Made by a program: the position numbers and the translations under genes. Positions 56,684-64,000 of a DNA stretch of 64,000 nt are shown here, piece after piece. The notes below the pieces were generated by a model. It had not been told where the DNA came from. It did no database searches and saw nothing but the letters and a program-made list of their open reading frames with translations. Each line of letters starts with the position of its first letter. Position 1 is the stretch's first letter. Source of the stretch: Novosphingobium sp. (GTDB taxonomy: Bacteria; Pseudomonadota; Alphaproteobacteria; Sphingomonadales; Sphingomonadaceae); NCBI RefSeq assembly GCF_027486195.1, contig NZ_JAIXPP010000086.1:1-64000 (forward strand), in the 5' to 3' direction.

Positions 56684-57834
56684 TCCGCCGACTCCTTGCC
56701 GAGCTCGGCTTTGAGCAGGAAGGCGTTGGTGGTGGCGACCATCGTGTTTGCAGGGAGGCCGGAGACGATCTCGACCATGCCGCCGCTGCGCGTGCCAACG
56801 CGGACTGCCTGCGCTCTAAATCCCTGGCGGGTTCGCACGAACACCACGGTGCGATCCCCGATCGTCTGGACCGCATCCTGCGGTACGCTAACCCCCAATG
56901 CCGCATCGCCGCCGCTGGCGAAGATACGCGCTTGGACGAGCTGGCCCGGAACGATCAGACCCGCATCACCGCTCGGCGTCACGACCACCGTTGCTTGCCG
57001 CGTCTGCGGGTTGATCACGCCTGTTGCTGAGCGAACCCGGCCTTCGACCTTCTGCCCGTCCTTTGTCGTAAGCTCGACCCTGTCCCCCGCCTTCACGCCT
57101 GACGCATCCGCTGCCGGCACGCTCGCCTCGATCTGAAGGCTACGCGGATCGGTGACCCGGAATAACTCGGTTTCGGCCTGGACGAACGCGCCGAGATTGA
57201 CGGGGGCGGACGTTATGCGGCCAGAGATCGAGCTGACCACCGCAACCGACCTGCCATCGCCCGATACCTTTGCCGCACTGGCTGCGGCGCTTGCCTGGCG
57301 CGCTTCTGCTTGGGCTACCGCGAGATTAGCCTCGGCTGTCTCATAGTCGGCGCGCGGAGACACGCCCTGCGCGAGCAAAGTGCGTTCTCGCGCCAACTGT
57401 CGGCTTGCAAGCGTAACCCGCGCGGCAGCGGCACTGCGATCGGCTGCAATAGCTGACGCATCGCGGCTCTCGACCAAGGCGATCGTTTCGCCTGCCCTGA
57501 CCGGATCACCGATCCGCCTGAAGATGCGGGTGACGGTGCCGGCTGCCCGGGCGGTGAGCACCGCTTCGGCGTCGGGCGTTGCTTCGACGGTGGCGCTGGC
57601 GAGGATGATGCTGGCGACGCAACCGGCGGCCGCTGGCGCGACGCGAATCCCCGAAATCTTGATACCGTCCTGCGTGATCGCGAGGGTGTCGGGTGAAGTG
57701 GTGGAGGCCGTTGCTACCGTCTCCTCTACCGGTGCGGAGGGTCCGGTCAGACGGGCGACGCCGAAACCGGCAAGGGCGGCGAGGGCGAGACCGATCGCGG
57801 CCCCGGCATACAGCGTGTTGCGTTCGGGGTTCAT
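56680..57834 (-). CDS. czcB: CzcB-like adaptor, second operon
   Basis: This 384-residue adaptor is a paralogue of the one at 49278-50438. It has an N-terminal anchor (AGAAIGLALAALAGFGVARLTG), AVLTARAAGTVTRIFRRIGDPVRAGETIALVESRDASAIAADRSAAAARV, SSISGRITSAPVNLGAFVQAETELFRV and a terminal NAFLLKAELGKES. It overlaps both neighbours by four bases (ATGA), so the operon is tightly coupled. Intact, although its pump gene is broken; it could serve the first CzcA. Confidence 0.9.
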
Positions 57835-59099
57835 TGGATTTCATCTCCGGAAAGGGTGCGGCCCTGAAGGCGAGCGAGTTGCGCGCGCGCCTCGAAACGG
57901 GCGACTCGGGCGTCGAGGACGATGCTTCGCGCCTCTCCGAGGCCGCGACGGGCATTCAGCAATTCGACGAGCGGGGACTTGCCGGCTTCATAGGCAATGC
58001 GTGCGAGGCGGTAGGTTTCTTCCGCAGTGCCTTGCGCCGCTTCTGCAGCGGCAACCCGCGACTGTGCGGCAACCGTCTGCGCTTGTGCCGCCCGGGCGTC
58101 GGCAATTGCATCGTTGCGCGCCATGGCTAACCTGGCGGCGGCGGCCTGTGCCTCCGCTTGCGAGGCGGCGATATTACCGCGGTTGCGATCAAAAATGCTA
58201 AGCGGGATCGAGACCCCTGCGGTCAATGCGGTTGCATTCTCGTAATCGAGACGCCGTACCCCGACGATCGCTGTGACATCGGGGATTGCCCGCTTCTGTT
58301 CAGCAGCCAAACGTCGCTCGGCGGCCTCTCGCTCCGCCTGAGCCGCGAGATAGGACGAACTCGTCATCGGATCGACCGGACCATAAGCGGGTGCCAAAAC
58401 GGGCGTGGTCAGCAGGGACTCTGACAATCCAGTAAAGGTCTCCTCGACGCCGGGGAGCGCAGAGAGCTGTGCATAGGCCGCAATGCGATCCGCTTTTGCC
58501 CCCTCGAGATCGGCGCTGACTGCATTTAGCGCGGTTTCAGCCTGCAGAGCGCGGAGCCGCGCTTCCTTGCCTGCATCGACCAGGGCGCGAGCGGCCCGCA
58601 CAATGTTCTGCGCCTGCTCGACCTCGCCTTCGGCCAGAAGCATCCTCTGGTCCGCTACTTCCGCCGCTGCATAAGCGCATGCAAGATCATAAGCATAGCG
58701 GATCTTTGCATCCCGATCGCGGGCGCGCGACGCGACGACCCCTGCTTCTCCGGCTGCCATCCTCGCCGAACGCTTGCCGCCGATTTCCAGCGGTTGGCTA
58801 TATTGCATTGTTGTCTCGGCGCGATCGACCCCGCGAGAAGGCGAGGATCCCGCGACATTCTCGGTGAGAATGCTGACGCTCGGATTGGGCCGCGCGCGGG
58901 CTTGGCGCGCAAGGCCTTCAGACCGACGAATATCGGCTTCGCTTTCGACCCGTCGGGGTGCGTCGGCGGTCTGCCGCAGAAGTGTAGCGAACGGCGGCGC
59001 CACTTGCGCCTGTGTGGGTCCGCACAGCGCCGCGATACACGTCGCCACCATCATGCCGGACACCACGCGACGCGGCAGCCGGCCCATAAAGGCTCTCAT
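57831..59099 (-). CDS. czcC: CzcC-like outer-membrane channel, second operon
   Basis: This 422-residue TolC-family protein has a signal peptide ending PTQAQV and motifs ARPNPSVSILTENVAGSSPSRG, QPLEIGGKRSARMAAGEAGV and SIPLSIFDRNRGNIAASQAEAQ. It is clearly related to, but diverged from, the czcC at 50435-51793. First gene of the second czcCBA operon. Confidence 0.9.
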   Translation of the reverse strand: MRAFMGRLPRRVVSGMMVATCIAALCGPTQAQVAPPFATLLRQTADAPRRVESEADIRRSEGLARQARARPNPSVSILTENVAGSSPSRGVDRAETTMQYSQPLEIGGKRSARMAAGEAGVVASRARDRDAKIRYAYDLACAYAAAEVADQRMLLAEGEVEQAQNIVRAARALVDAGKEARLRALQAETALNAVSADLEGAKADRIAAYAQLSALPGVEETFTGLSESLLTTPVLAPAYGPVDPMTSSSYLAAQAEREAAERRLAAEQKRAIPDVTAIVGVRRLDYENATALTAGVSIPLSIFDRNRGNIAASQAEAQAAAARLAMARNDAIADARAAQAQTVAAQSRVAAAEAAQGTAEETYRLARIAYEAGKSPLVELLNARRGLGEARSIVLDARVARFEARAQLARLQGRTLSGDEIQ

Positions 59100-59151
59100 A
59101 ATCTCATCCCCGGAAAAGGCTGCAATGACGGCACGCGCTATGCGCGTCGGG

Positions 59152-59529
59152 TCAGCCTCGCGGAGGTCGCAGGATAGCCAAGGGAGCTATAGGGCGGGCC
59201 GCTTTGGCTGCCGCAATTGTCCAGATTTCGGAGACTGGCTTCATGAATGCCGCGACCACAAGTGGTGAAGGCACAACGATGGTCTGCAGCACTGCGTGAG
59301 CCGCAAGATGGATCAAATCGGCCGTGTCCGGCCGCTCGACCGGAGTGTAATCCGGATGATCTCGATCTGTGGTGGCTACCTGGTCAGGACCCTGGACGTG
59401 CCCTTCGACGTCATGCCATGTGGTCAGCGAAACCATCCCAAAAAGTGCCAGAATGGCCGTTAGCACGATAAGTTTTTGGCTACCGAAGGCCCGCACGGAA
59501 GTGTGCAATCTGATCGATGGAGCCAACAC
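59152..59529 (-). CDS. Small membrane/exported protein upstream of czcC2
   Basis: This 125-residue protein of unknown family has one N-terminal hydrophobic helix (LIVLTAILALFGMVSLTTW), a His/Asp/Glu-bearing middle (WHDVEGHVQGPDQVATTDRDHPDY) and a second hydrophobic region (LIHLAAHAVLQTIVVPSPLVVAAFM). It stands in the same place relative to czcC2 as the His-rich protein does to czcC1, 52 bp upstream on the same strand. No function can be assigned. Confidence 0.55.
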   Translation of the reverse strand: MLAPSIRLHTSVRAFGSQKLIVLTAILALFGMVSLTTWHDVEGHVQGPDQVATTDRDHPDYTPVERPDTADLIHLAAHAVLQTIVVPSPLVVAAFMKPVSEIWTIAAAKAARPIAPLAILRPPRG

Positions 59530-60138
59530 TCAATCAAATTTATCGGAAACACGGTCGACCCACAAGCGCGCCGCTCGGTAGCGATCATGGTGGTCCAGCG
59601 GCCGCTATTGCCGGAGCCCAAGCTGATCGAAGTCTTCTCTGACGAAAGCATATGCTTGTGCCTCGTAATGATCACCGCGCGGATGAGATCGATTTCGACC
59701 GGGCCGCGTGATGTACTCATGTGGCTAGTCAATATTAACCATTCTTTAATTCAACAACAATCCAAATACTTCCCGGAGTTCTTGACATAAGCCCGATGGT
59801 AGCTTCCTGATATCTGAGAGATATCTGCTATAGAGTGAAGTTACCAAGCTCGAGCATATCAGAATAGTTCAGAATTGATTGATTCATTCCAATTTATGTG
59901 TTGAAAACGAGATCGTTTTAAGTTAGAGTTCTTGATCTTTGATCTCCACAACTGGTAAAAACTTATGGCATAGAAGCAGGCAGGGTTAGAAATGCGCTGA
60001 GAGCGTTTGTTGTCAAGCAGGGCGAGAAAGTGACGTGGCGGGCAAAGTTCTACCGTAGCTGCAAAGCATACTTGCTCTCGCTTTTCATGCTGGGTAAGCT
60101 ATCTCTGCGGTTCCCAAGCCATGCCGAAAGGTGTGGTT
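59530..60138. other. 609-bp noncoding, lower-GC gap between the czc and transfer regions
   Basis: No convincing gene on either strand. The stretch is visibly richer in A and T than its neighbours. It contains a perfect 7-3-7 inverted repeat GATATCT-GAG-AGATATC at 59809-59825 and a TTGACA at 59782-59787 without a clear partner -10. It may hold a promoter for the lytic transglycosylase gene or mark the edge of the plasmid backbone. Confidence 0.5.
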
Positions 60139-60993
60139 ATGAAATTCTACCTCAGCGCAGCGCTTATCGCGCTTAGCTCCCAAGCGGCAGGCCAAGAGGC
60201 CAAGCTTGAAGATTTCTCGAGCAGCACAGCTTCCGAATTCTCGCTCCTGGTGCCCGGAATGGCTGTCAAAAGCCCGACCGCGCAGCCGGAGGTGAAGCAG
60301 CTCGTTCCCGAGAGTGAAACGACTGCCTTTACGGGGGAGGCGATCACGCCTGTCAGCCCCGCGACGCCGTTGTTCTACATCCCGTCCTGGATGAGACGCG
60401 GAAGCTCTGCCGTCATTCCCACGCGGGTGAACGCATCCGACTTCGGGCCAGATCCCGATTGCCTCTCTGGAGGCTATTTCCCGCGCTATGACCTGTCCGA
60501 TTTGGCCCAATTGCGCCGCCATCTCTATTTCCGCCACGTCGCTGCAGCAGCTTGCGAAGCCGGCGTTCCTGTGCGGCTGTTTGACGCGCTCGTTGCTCAT
60601 GAAAGCCGCTACCAGCCCTTTGCGCGCAGTCCTGCCGGTGCGATGGGCATGGCACAACTGATGCCGGGGACCGCAAGCTATCTTGGCGTTTCAGATCCTT
60701 GGGACCCTGTCGAAAACCTCCGCGGGGGAGCGCGTTACCTGCGTGAGCAGCTCGATCGCTATGGCTCGTGGCATCTTGCTTTGGCTGCGTACAATGCGGG
60801 TCCGGGCAACGTCGACAGGCATGGCGGAGTTCCGCCCTTTGCTGAAACGCGGAGCTATGTCCGCACCATACTTGCGTCGCTCAGCGGCGGCACTGCCGCG
60901 CCAGTCTCGCTTGCCCGACTTGGAGCGGAGAACCCCTTCAGGTCGGTCAGCCTTCTCGCGTTCGCTGGACGGTCAGATGTCCCAGAAAACTGA
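60139..60993 (+). CDS. Lytic transglycosylase of the conjugation region
   Basis: This 284-residue exported SLT-domain protein has a signal peptide (MKFYLSAALIALSSQAAGQE) and a Pro/Thr-rich linker. The catalytic domain at about 140-260 shows the Glu in ALVAHESRYQPFARSPAGAMGMAQLMPGTA, then NLRGGARYLREQL and ALAAYNAGPGNVDR. It opens peptidoglycan for the transfer apparatus (VirB1-like role). Met at 60139 begins the signal peptide; an ATG six codons earlier is possible. Its 3' end overlaps the convergent gene at 60973-61416 by 21 bases. Confidence 0.85.
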   Translation: MKFYLSAALIALSSQAAGQEAKLEDFSSSTASEFSLLVPGMAVKSPTAQPEVKQLVPESETTAFTGEAITPVSPATPLFYIPSWMRRGSSAVIPTRVNASDFGPDPDCLSGGYFPRYDLSDLAQLRRHLYFRHVAAAACEAGVPVRLFDALVAHESRYQPFARSPAGAMGMAQLMPGTASYLGVSDPWDPVENLRGGARYLREQLDRYGSWHLALAAYNAGPGNVDRHGGVPPFAETRSYVRTILASLSGGTAAPVSLARLGAENPFRSVSLLAFAGRSDVPEN

Positions 60994-61416
60994 GAAGCCG
61001 ATGGTGGAGGCATAGTACAGGCTGATGGCCAGGATCACCGGTGTGCCTGTGAGATAGTTGGCTTGCCAGCGCAGCCATAGCTTCGGAATTAGCAATGCCT
61101 TGTCGAGCGTGCTGGCGCGAGGCGGAGCCCATCGGCCAGTGCGCCAGTCATTGAGGGTCACGAAGGTCGAAAGTGCGGCGCAGATCAGCGCCATGATGCC
61201 GACCGCAATATAGAGCGATGTCCAGGCAATGAGCGCTTCTTGCTTCACCGGCAGACTGGTCCCTGATCCTCGAGCCGATTGCTCCGCAACGCGAGCTTGG
61301 CGGCGAACATGTTCCAAGCTGTGTGACCATATCACCAATGGATCTGCGACGCTTCTGCTAAGCGTGGGCGCTTGGCTGATGCTGCAGTTCGCTTGCTCAG
61401 CCGAATGAGCGGTCAA
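60973..61416 (-). CDS. Unrecognised two-span membrane protein
   Basis: This 147-residue protein has a hydrophilic N-terminal half and two predicted membrane helices (WTSLYIAVGIMALICAALSTFVTL and YLTGTPVILAISLYYASTIGF). No family was recognised. It overlaps the upstream gene by 20 bases on the same strand and the transglycosylase gene tail to tail. It is likely part of a three-gene minus-strand unit divergent from traA. Confidence 0.6.
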   Translation of the reverse strand: MTAHSAEQANCSISQAPTLSRSVADPLVIWSHSLEHVRRQARVAEQSARGSGTSLPVKQEALIAWTSLYIAVGIMALICAALSTFVTLNDWRTGRWAPPRASTLDKALLIPKLWLRWQANYLTGTPVILAISLYYASTIGFSVFWDI

Positions 61417-61906
61417 ACAGCGCAGGGTCGTGCCGCCGTGCTTCTAGCGCTGTATGGTGCCTGGCTATAGCGCTCGAGGTGCGCTGCGCGATGCCGTGGC
61501 AAAGGGCTTCGCGGATCGGCTCAAAAGTCCCATCGCACGCGGCCATCTCTTCGCTGAGCTGGAGCGCCAGAGCAATGGCAAGTTGGGCAGAGGTTTCGCA
61601 GCAGGGGTCTTCATAGGACTCTGGGCTGACAAAGCAGTGGACAGCGATCGCTGCTCTGACGGGATCGATGCCAAGCCGTTCGTTGATCCGATTAAACTCG
61701 GCTGTCGACACACTGCCATCAGCGATGCGCTCGAACAGACCGCTGCGGTGGCTGCTCTTGATGATCCCCTCATCGACAAGCTTACGGAGACTGACGCCCT
61801 GCCGGTTCATCTGGTACTTGATCAAATCGGCGTACTCAGCTTGCAGCTTATGACAGCTCTTGCGCTCGTTTGGGTTCGCCCCCTGACCCATCCTTGCCTC
61901 CGTCAA
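61397..61906 (-). CDS. Unrecognised protein with possible XRE-like N-terminal HTH
   Basis: This 169-residue soluble protein has an N-terminal stretch LIKYQMNRQGVSLRKLVDEG followed by HRSGLFERIADGSVSTAEFNRINERLGID, which has the look of a Cro/C1-type DNA-binding domain. The C-terminal half is Ala-rich, helical and has a CC pair. No family was recognised. It is the middle gene of the minus-strand trio; by position it could control transfer genes. The start could be Met1 or Met6. Confidence 0.58.
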   Translation of the reverse strand: MTEARMGQGANPNERKSCHKLQAEYADLIKYQMNRQGVSLRKLVDEGIIKSSHRSGLFERIADGSVSTAEFNRINERLGIDPVRAAIAVHCFVSPESYEDPCCETSAQLAIALALQLSEEMAACDGTFEPIREALCHGIAQRTSSAIARHHTALEARRHDPALFDRSFG

Positions 61907-61936
61907 TTCTCCCTATGCAACTGCATGATGTGAATT

Positions 61937-62329
61937 CTAAAACGCGGCGTTGGCAAGAGAAATTTGGCGCAGACTGATGGCGAGGGCGCAGAAGATCACC
62001 GTCTCACGCACACCGCACTGGTCTCCCGTGACTTCTCCGAGGCGGGCCTTGAGGGTGTCAAATTCGGCATTCAGAGCGCCGCTTAATCTGAGATAGATCC
62101 TTACCCGCCCATCGCAGGGCCGGTGCCGGTTGAATGCGGCGAGCAACTCCTGATTGGAAAGATCTGGGGCGCGGATCACATCTGTGATCACATCTCTAAG
62201 GCGCTGAAATTTCGACCGTTCTATTGTCAGCCATTTGATGGCGTCCGCAATGATCACAAAAGCATCCCGACTCACCAGCAGTTCGTGGACGACCTCTTTT
62301 CCGCTGGCCATTGCGTTTCCTCCCGCCAT
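61937..62329 (-). CDS. Unrecognised small protein next to the 22-bp repeat array
   Basis: This 130-residue, mostly helical protein (VVHELLVSRDAFVIIADAIKWLTIERSKFQRLRDVITDVIRAP) is rich in charged residues, with a shorter start possible at residue 7 (62311). No known family was recognised. It is the first gene of the minus-strand trio and begins 71 bp from the repeat array at 62400-62553. A DNA-binding or relaxosome-accessory role is conceivable from position only. Confidence 0.55.
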   Translation of the reverse strand: MAGGNAMASGKEVVHELLVSRDAFVIIADAIKWLTIERSKFQRLRDVITDVIRAPDLSNQELLAAFNRHRPCDGRVRIYLRLSGALNAEFDTLKARLGEVTGDQCGVRETVIFCALAISLRQISLANAAF

Positions 62330-62399
62330 TGTTCGCTACTGATCGGGGCCCCTTGGCGTCGGTTCCTTATCGCCTCGCCGAGCGGCTGCAACGATTCGG

Positions 62400-62553
62400 A
62401 CCGGTGGTATGAGAAACAGACCCACGTGGTCATGGATTCAGGACCAGGGTGGCGTGCTGGTGATACCACGTGGTCCTGAATCCATGACCACGTGGTCCTA
62501 AAAATCGAGCCACCCGGTATCAAAAATCGGACCACCTGGCATCAAAAACAGTG
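62400..62553 (+). repeat. Phased array of 22-bp repeats upstream of the tra operon
   Basis: Seven consecutive 22-bp units start at 62400, 62422, 62444, 62466, 62488, 62510 and 62532. Five (62422, 62466, 62488, 62510, 62532) open with CCAC(G/C)(T/C)GG, mostly the palindrome CCACGTGG, and the last three continue into an A-run (AAAAATC or AAAAACA). Units at 62400 and 62444 are degenerate but keep the register. There are no spacers, so this is not CRISPR. The 22-bp period, two helical turns, suggests cooperative binding of a plasmid protein on one DNA face. Confidence 0.75.
62422..62495. repeat. 25-bp perfect inverted repeat with 24-base loop
   Basis: Arms 62422-62446 and 62471-62495 are exact reverse complements and contain palindromic CCACGTGG at the outer ends. 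The structure lies inside the 22-bp array, about 175 bp before traA. It could form a cruciform or a strong RNA hairpin, and may be part of an oriT or a regulator site. Confidence 0.85.
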
Positions 62554-62667
62554 ATTCGCGGACTTCTCCGACTTCGCTCTACACAACAGTGATTGAGAAA
62601 ACCTTTCGGCTGCGGCCCCTTTGGTGACGACGCACCGCGTCATTTGGTCAACCAGAAGGGGAAGACA

Positions 62668-62985
62668 ATGAAGGTCCACGATCTCAAGCAGGCAGGGGGG
62701 ACGTTCGCCGTCGCCCTTGCTGTCGCCGCCGCCATGAGCGTCTTCGGTATCGAAGCTGCCATGGCCGGCACGGATGCCACGTTCAATACGGCGCTCACGC
62801 GGTTCACCGGCTTCCTTCAGGGGTCGGGCGGACGGATCATCACGGTGCTTTCGCTCGCCGGCGGCATCGTTGCCATGGCCAGCGGGCGTTTCTCGCTCGG
62901 CCAGGTCGCGATCCCCGTCGGCGTCGGCGTGGGCGCTGGCACCGGCGTGCCGATCGTCACTTCCACGGTCACAGCGACGATCTGA
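62668..62985 (+). CDS. traA: F-type pilin TraA
   Basis: This 105-residue protein has a long signal region (FAVALAVAAAMSVFGIEAAMAGTD; cleavage after AMA) and two hydrophobic helices (FLQGSGGRIITVLSLAGGIVAMASG and VAIPVGVGVGAGTGVPIVTSTV), the F-type pilin layout. It stands directly before traL and traE, the standard F order. ATG 62668 follows an AAGGGGAAG site; the frame is open 25 codons upstream without signal features. Confidence 0.85.
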   Translation: MKVHDLKQAGGTFAVALAVAAAMSVFGIEAAMAGTDATFNTALTRFTGFLQGSGGRIITVLSLAGGIVAMASGRFSLGQVAIPVGVGVGAGTGVPIVTSTVTATI

Positions 62986-63070
62986 GCAAGAGCACAGGTC
63001 ATCGCGAACGGGGGCGCTGCTCCATCACCCGCATGGGAATGGCAGCAAACCTTTCTGGCGGAGACGATCT

Positions 63071-63355
63071 TTGGACAAGTATTCCATCCCAAAGCATCTC
63101 GACGATCCCGAACTGATCGGGTTCTGGTCGCTTGATGAATTCCTCGTGCTGGTGATCCCGTTCACCTGGGGAATTCTGGCGCAGCATGTTGTCATAGGCC
63201 TGCTTCTGGCCGTTGCTGCATGGCTTGGGTACCGCAAACTCAAAGCTGGGCGCTCGATGTATTGGGTCCTGCATTTTGCCTATTGGCATTTGCCGGGTGA
63301 ATTCTTCGGTCTGAAGGTCGCTCCGCCTTCCCACTTGCGTGTGATGGCGGGCTGA
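63071..63355 (+). CDS. traL: Type IV conjugative transfer protein TraL
   Basis: This 94-residue inner-membrane protein reads DKYSIPKHLDDPELIGFWSLDE, then a span (LVLVIPFTWGILAQHVVIGLLLAVAAWLGY) and YWHLPGEFFGLK, matching TraL of F-type systems. The start is a TTG at 63071 behind GGAGA; no ATG lies at a suitable place. One base separates its stop from traE. Confidence 0.88.
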   Translation: MDKYSIPKHLDDPELIGFWSLDEFLVLVIPFTWGILAQHVVIGLLLAVAAWLGYRKLKAGRSMYWVLHFAYWHLPGEFFGLKVAPPSHLRVMAG

Positions 63356-63356
63356 C

Positions 63357-63920
63357 ATGGAACTTTCATTCGCACACGAGGCGTCGCAGCGGACCCTCAA
63401 GCAGCGCAACATTCTGGCTCTGGCCTGCATCATTCTGGGCGCCCTGGTGCTGGTGATGTTCGTCGCGGCAACGACGCGGGACCGGGAGGTTGTCCTTCAG
63501 CCGATCCTCCCCAGCGAAATGGTGCTGAGCTCAGCGGCGGTCAGCCCCGAATATCTCGAGGCGGTGACCCGCGACACGGCACAGCTTGCGCTCAATCGGT
63601 CACCTGAGAACCTGCAGTACTGGCTCGACGGGCTCATTGCGATTGCCGCGCCCGAGGCGCGCGGTCCGCTCAAGGCCAACCTTCTCAAGATCATCGATGA
63701 GCAACAGGACTCGCAGGTCACCCAGTTCATCACGATCGACTGGATCCGCACGGACCCCGAGAACCTGACCAGTCAGGTCGGCGGCGTGCTCCATACGATC
63801 GTCGGATCGCGCGACGTCCGCCGCGAACACAAGATCTTCGAATTCCATTGGCAGCACACCGGCGTCTCGCTCCGCCTCAAGGGCTTTGGCGTGGTCGTCA
63901 AGAAGGAGCAGGAACAATGA
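63357..63920 (+). CDS. traE: Type IV conjugative transfer protein TraE
   Basis: This 187-residue VirB5/TraE-family assembly protein has an N-terminal membrane span (ILALACIILGALVLVMFVAATT) and a periplasmic domain with YLEAVTRDTAQLALNRSPEN, TQFITIDWIRTDPENL and HKIFEFHWQHTGVSLRLKGF. It is required for pilus assembly. The stop overlaps the next start (ATGA). Confidence 0.9.
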   Translation: MELSFAHEASQRTLKQRNILALACIILGALVLVMFVAATTRDREVVLQPILPSEMVLSSAAVSPEYLEAVTRDTAQLALNRSPENLQYWLDGLIAIAAPEARGPLKANLLKIIDEQQDSQVTQFITIDWIRTDPENLTSQVGGVLHTIVGSRDVRREHKIFEFHWQHTGVSLRLKGFGVVVKKEQEQ

Positions 63921-64000
63921 ACCCGATTGTGCCTTCGTTGCTGATTGCGACCGGCAGCGTCCTCGCTTCCCGCATTGACTGCCAGCTCCTTCGCTTGTGC
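63917..64000 (+). CDS. traK: TraK-like secretin-type protein, N-terminal part only
   Basis: The first 28 codons of the gene after traE begin MNPIVPSLLIATGSVLAS, a signal-peptide-like start, before the window ends. The call rests on the conserved F-type order traA-L-E-K and the ATGA coupling with traE, not on TraK sequence motifs. Confidence 0.5.
   Translation, partial: MNPIVPSLLIATGSVLASRIDCQLLRLC

Noticed and set aside
59460..59732. 90-codon minus-strand frame in the gap
   Set aside because: No signal, domain or ribosome site; it overlaps the small protein gene upstream of czcC2.
60121..60138. Six-codon longer start for the lytic transglycosylase
   Set aside because: It would add a charged prefix ahead of the signal peptide; kept only as an alternative.
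62400..62553. CRISPR array
   Set aside because: The 22-bp repeats are contiguous, without spacers, and partly palindromic; no cas gene is nearby.

Overview
The window looks like an accessory stretch of a sphingomonad (Alphaproteobacteria: Sphingobium, Novosphingobium or Sphingopyxis type) conjugative plasmid. The grounds are protein similarity recognised by eye, the high GC, the density of IS and transposon pieces, and an F-type transfer operon that begins at the right edge. No chromosomal housekeeping gene, tRNA or rRNA was seen.

Layout. 1-900: wreckage of IS630, IS3 and IS5 elements. 949-14643: an alkane degradation island very like the OCT-plasmid (P. putida GPo1) alk system. Regulator alkS and rubredoxin reductase alkT are on the minus strand, and alkB-alkG-alkH-alkJ-alkL, an acyl-CoA dehydrogenase and an alkK-type acyl-CoA synthetase are on the plus strand. 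Together they cover uptake (AlkL), terminal hydroxylation (AlkB with AlkG and AlkT), oxidation to the fatty acid (AlkJ, AlkH), CoA activation and the first beta-oxidation step. 15004-21469: a TetR-controlled tripartite RND pump with a divergent outer-membrane factor. 21600-27858: a 3.8 kb Tn3-family element (tnpR, tnpA and 38-bp terminal repeats only) lying between two broken IS66 copies.

27855-40749: a copper/metal resistance island with an unusual control layer. A CnrYXH-like ECF sigma module sits between copAB (minus strand, followed by a FixL/FixJ haem-PAS two-component system and a receiver-only regulator) and copCD plus a P1B ATPase, a PepSY protein, a DUF347 protein and a DUF411 protein (plus strand). 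Three promoter-like sequences with the same -35 (TGAGGG), a 15-bp spacer and the same -10 region (GCGTATTCA) lie in front of the YXH operon, copA and copC. This is a complete predicted sigma regulon and the most striking new observation here.

40773-59529: methyltransferase and YnfA pair, a complete IS630 element whose transposase needs a -1 frameshift, an MFS transporter with a His-rich tail, a ZIP transporter, and two czcCBA efflux operons. The first czcA is intact; the second carries a frameshifting small deletion. A CDF transporter and its divergent MerR regulator share a typical long-spacer promoter. 59530-64000: start of the conjugation region, with a lytic transglycosylase, three unrecognised minus-strand genes, a phased 22-bp repeat array with a 25-bp perfect inverted repeat, and then traA-traL-traE-traK.
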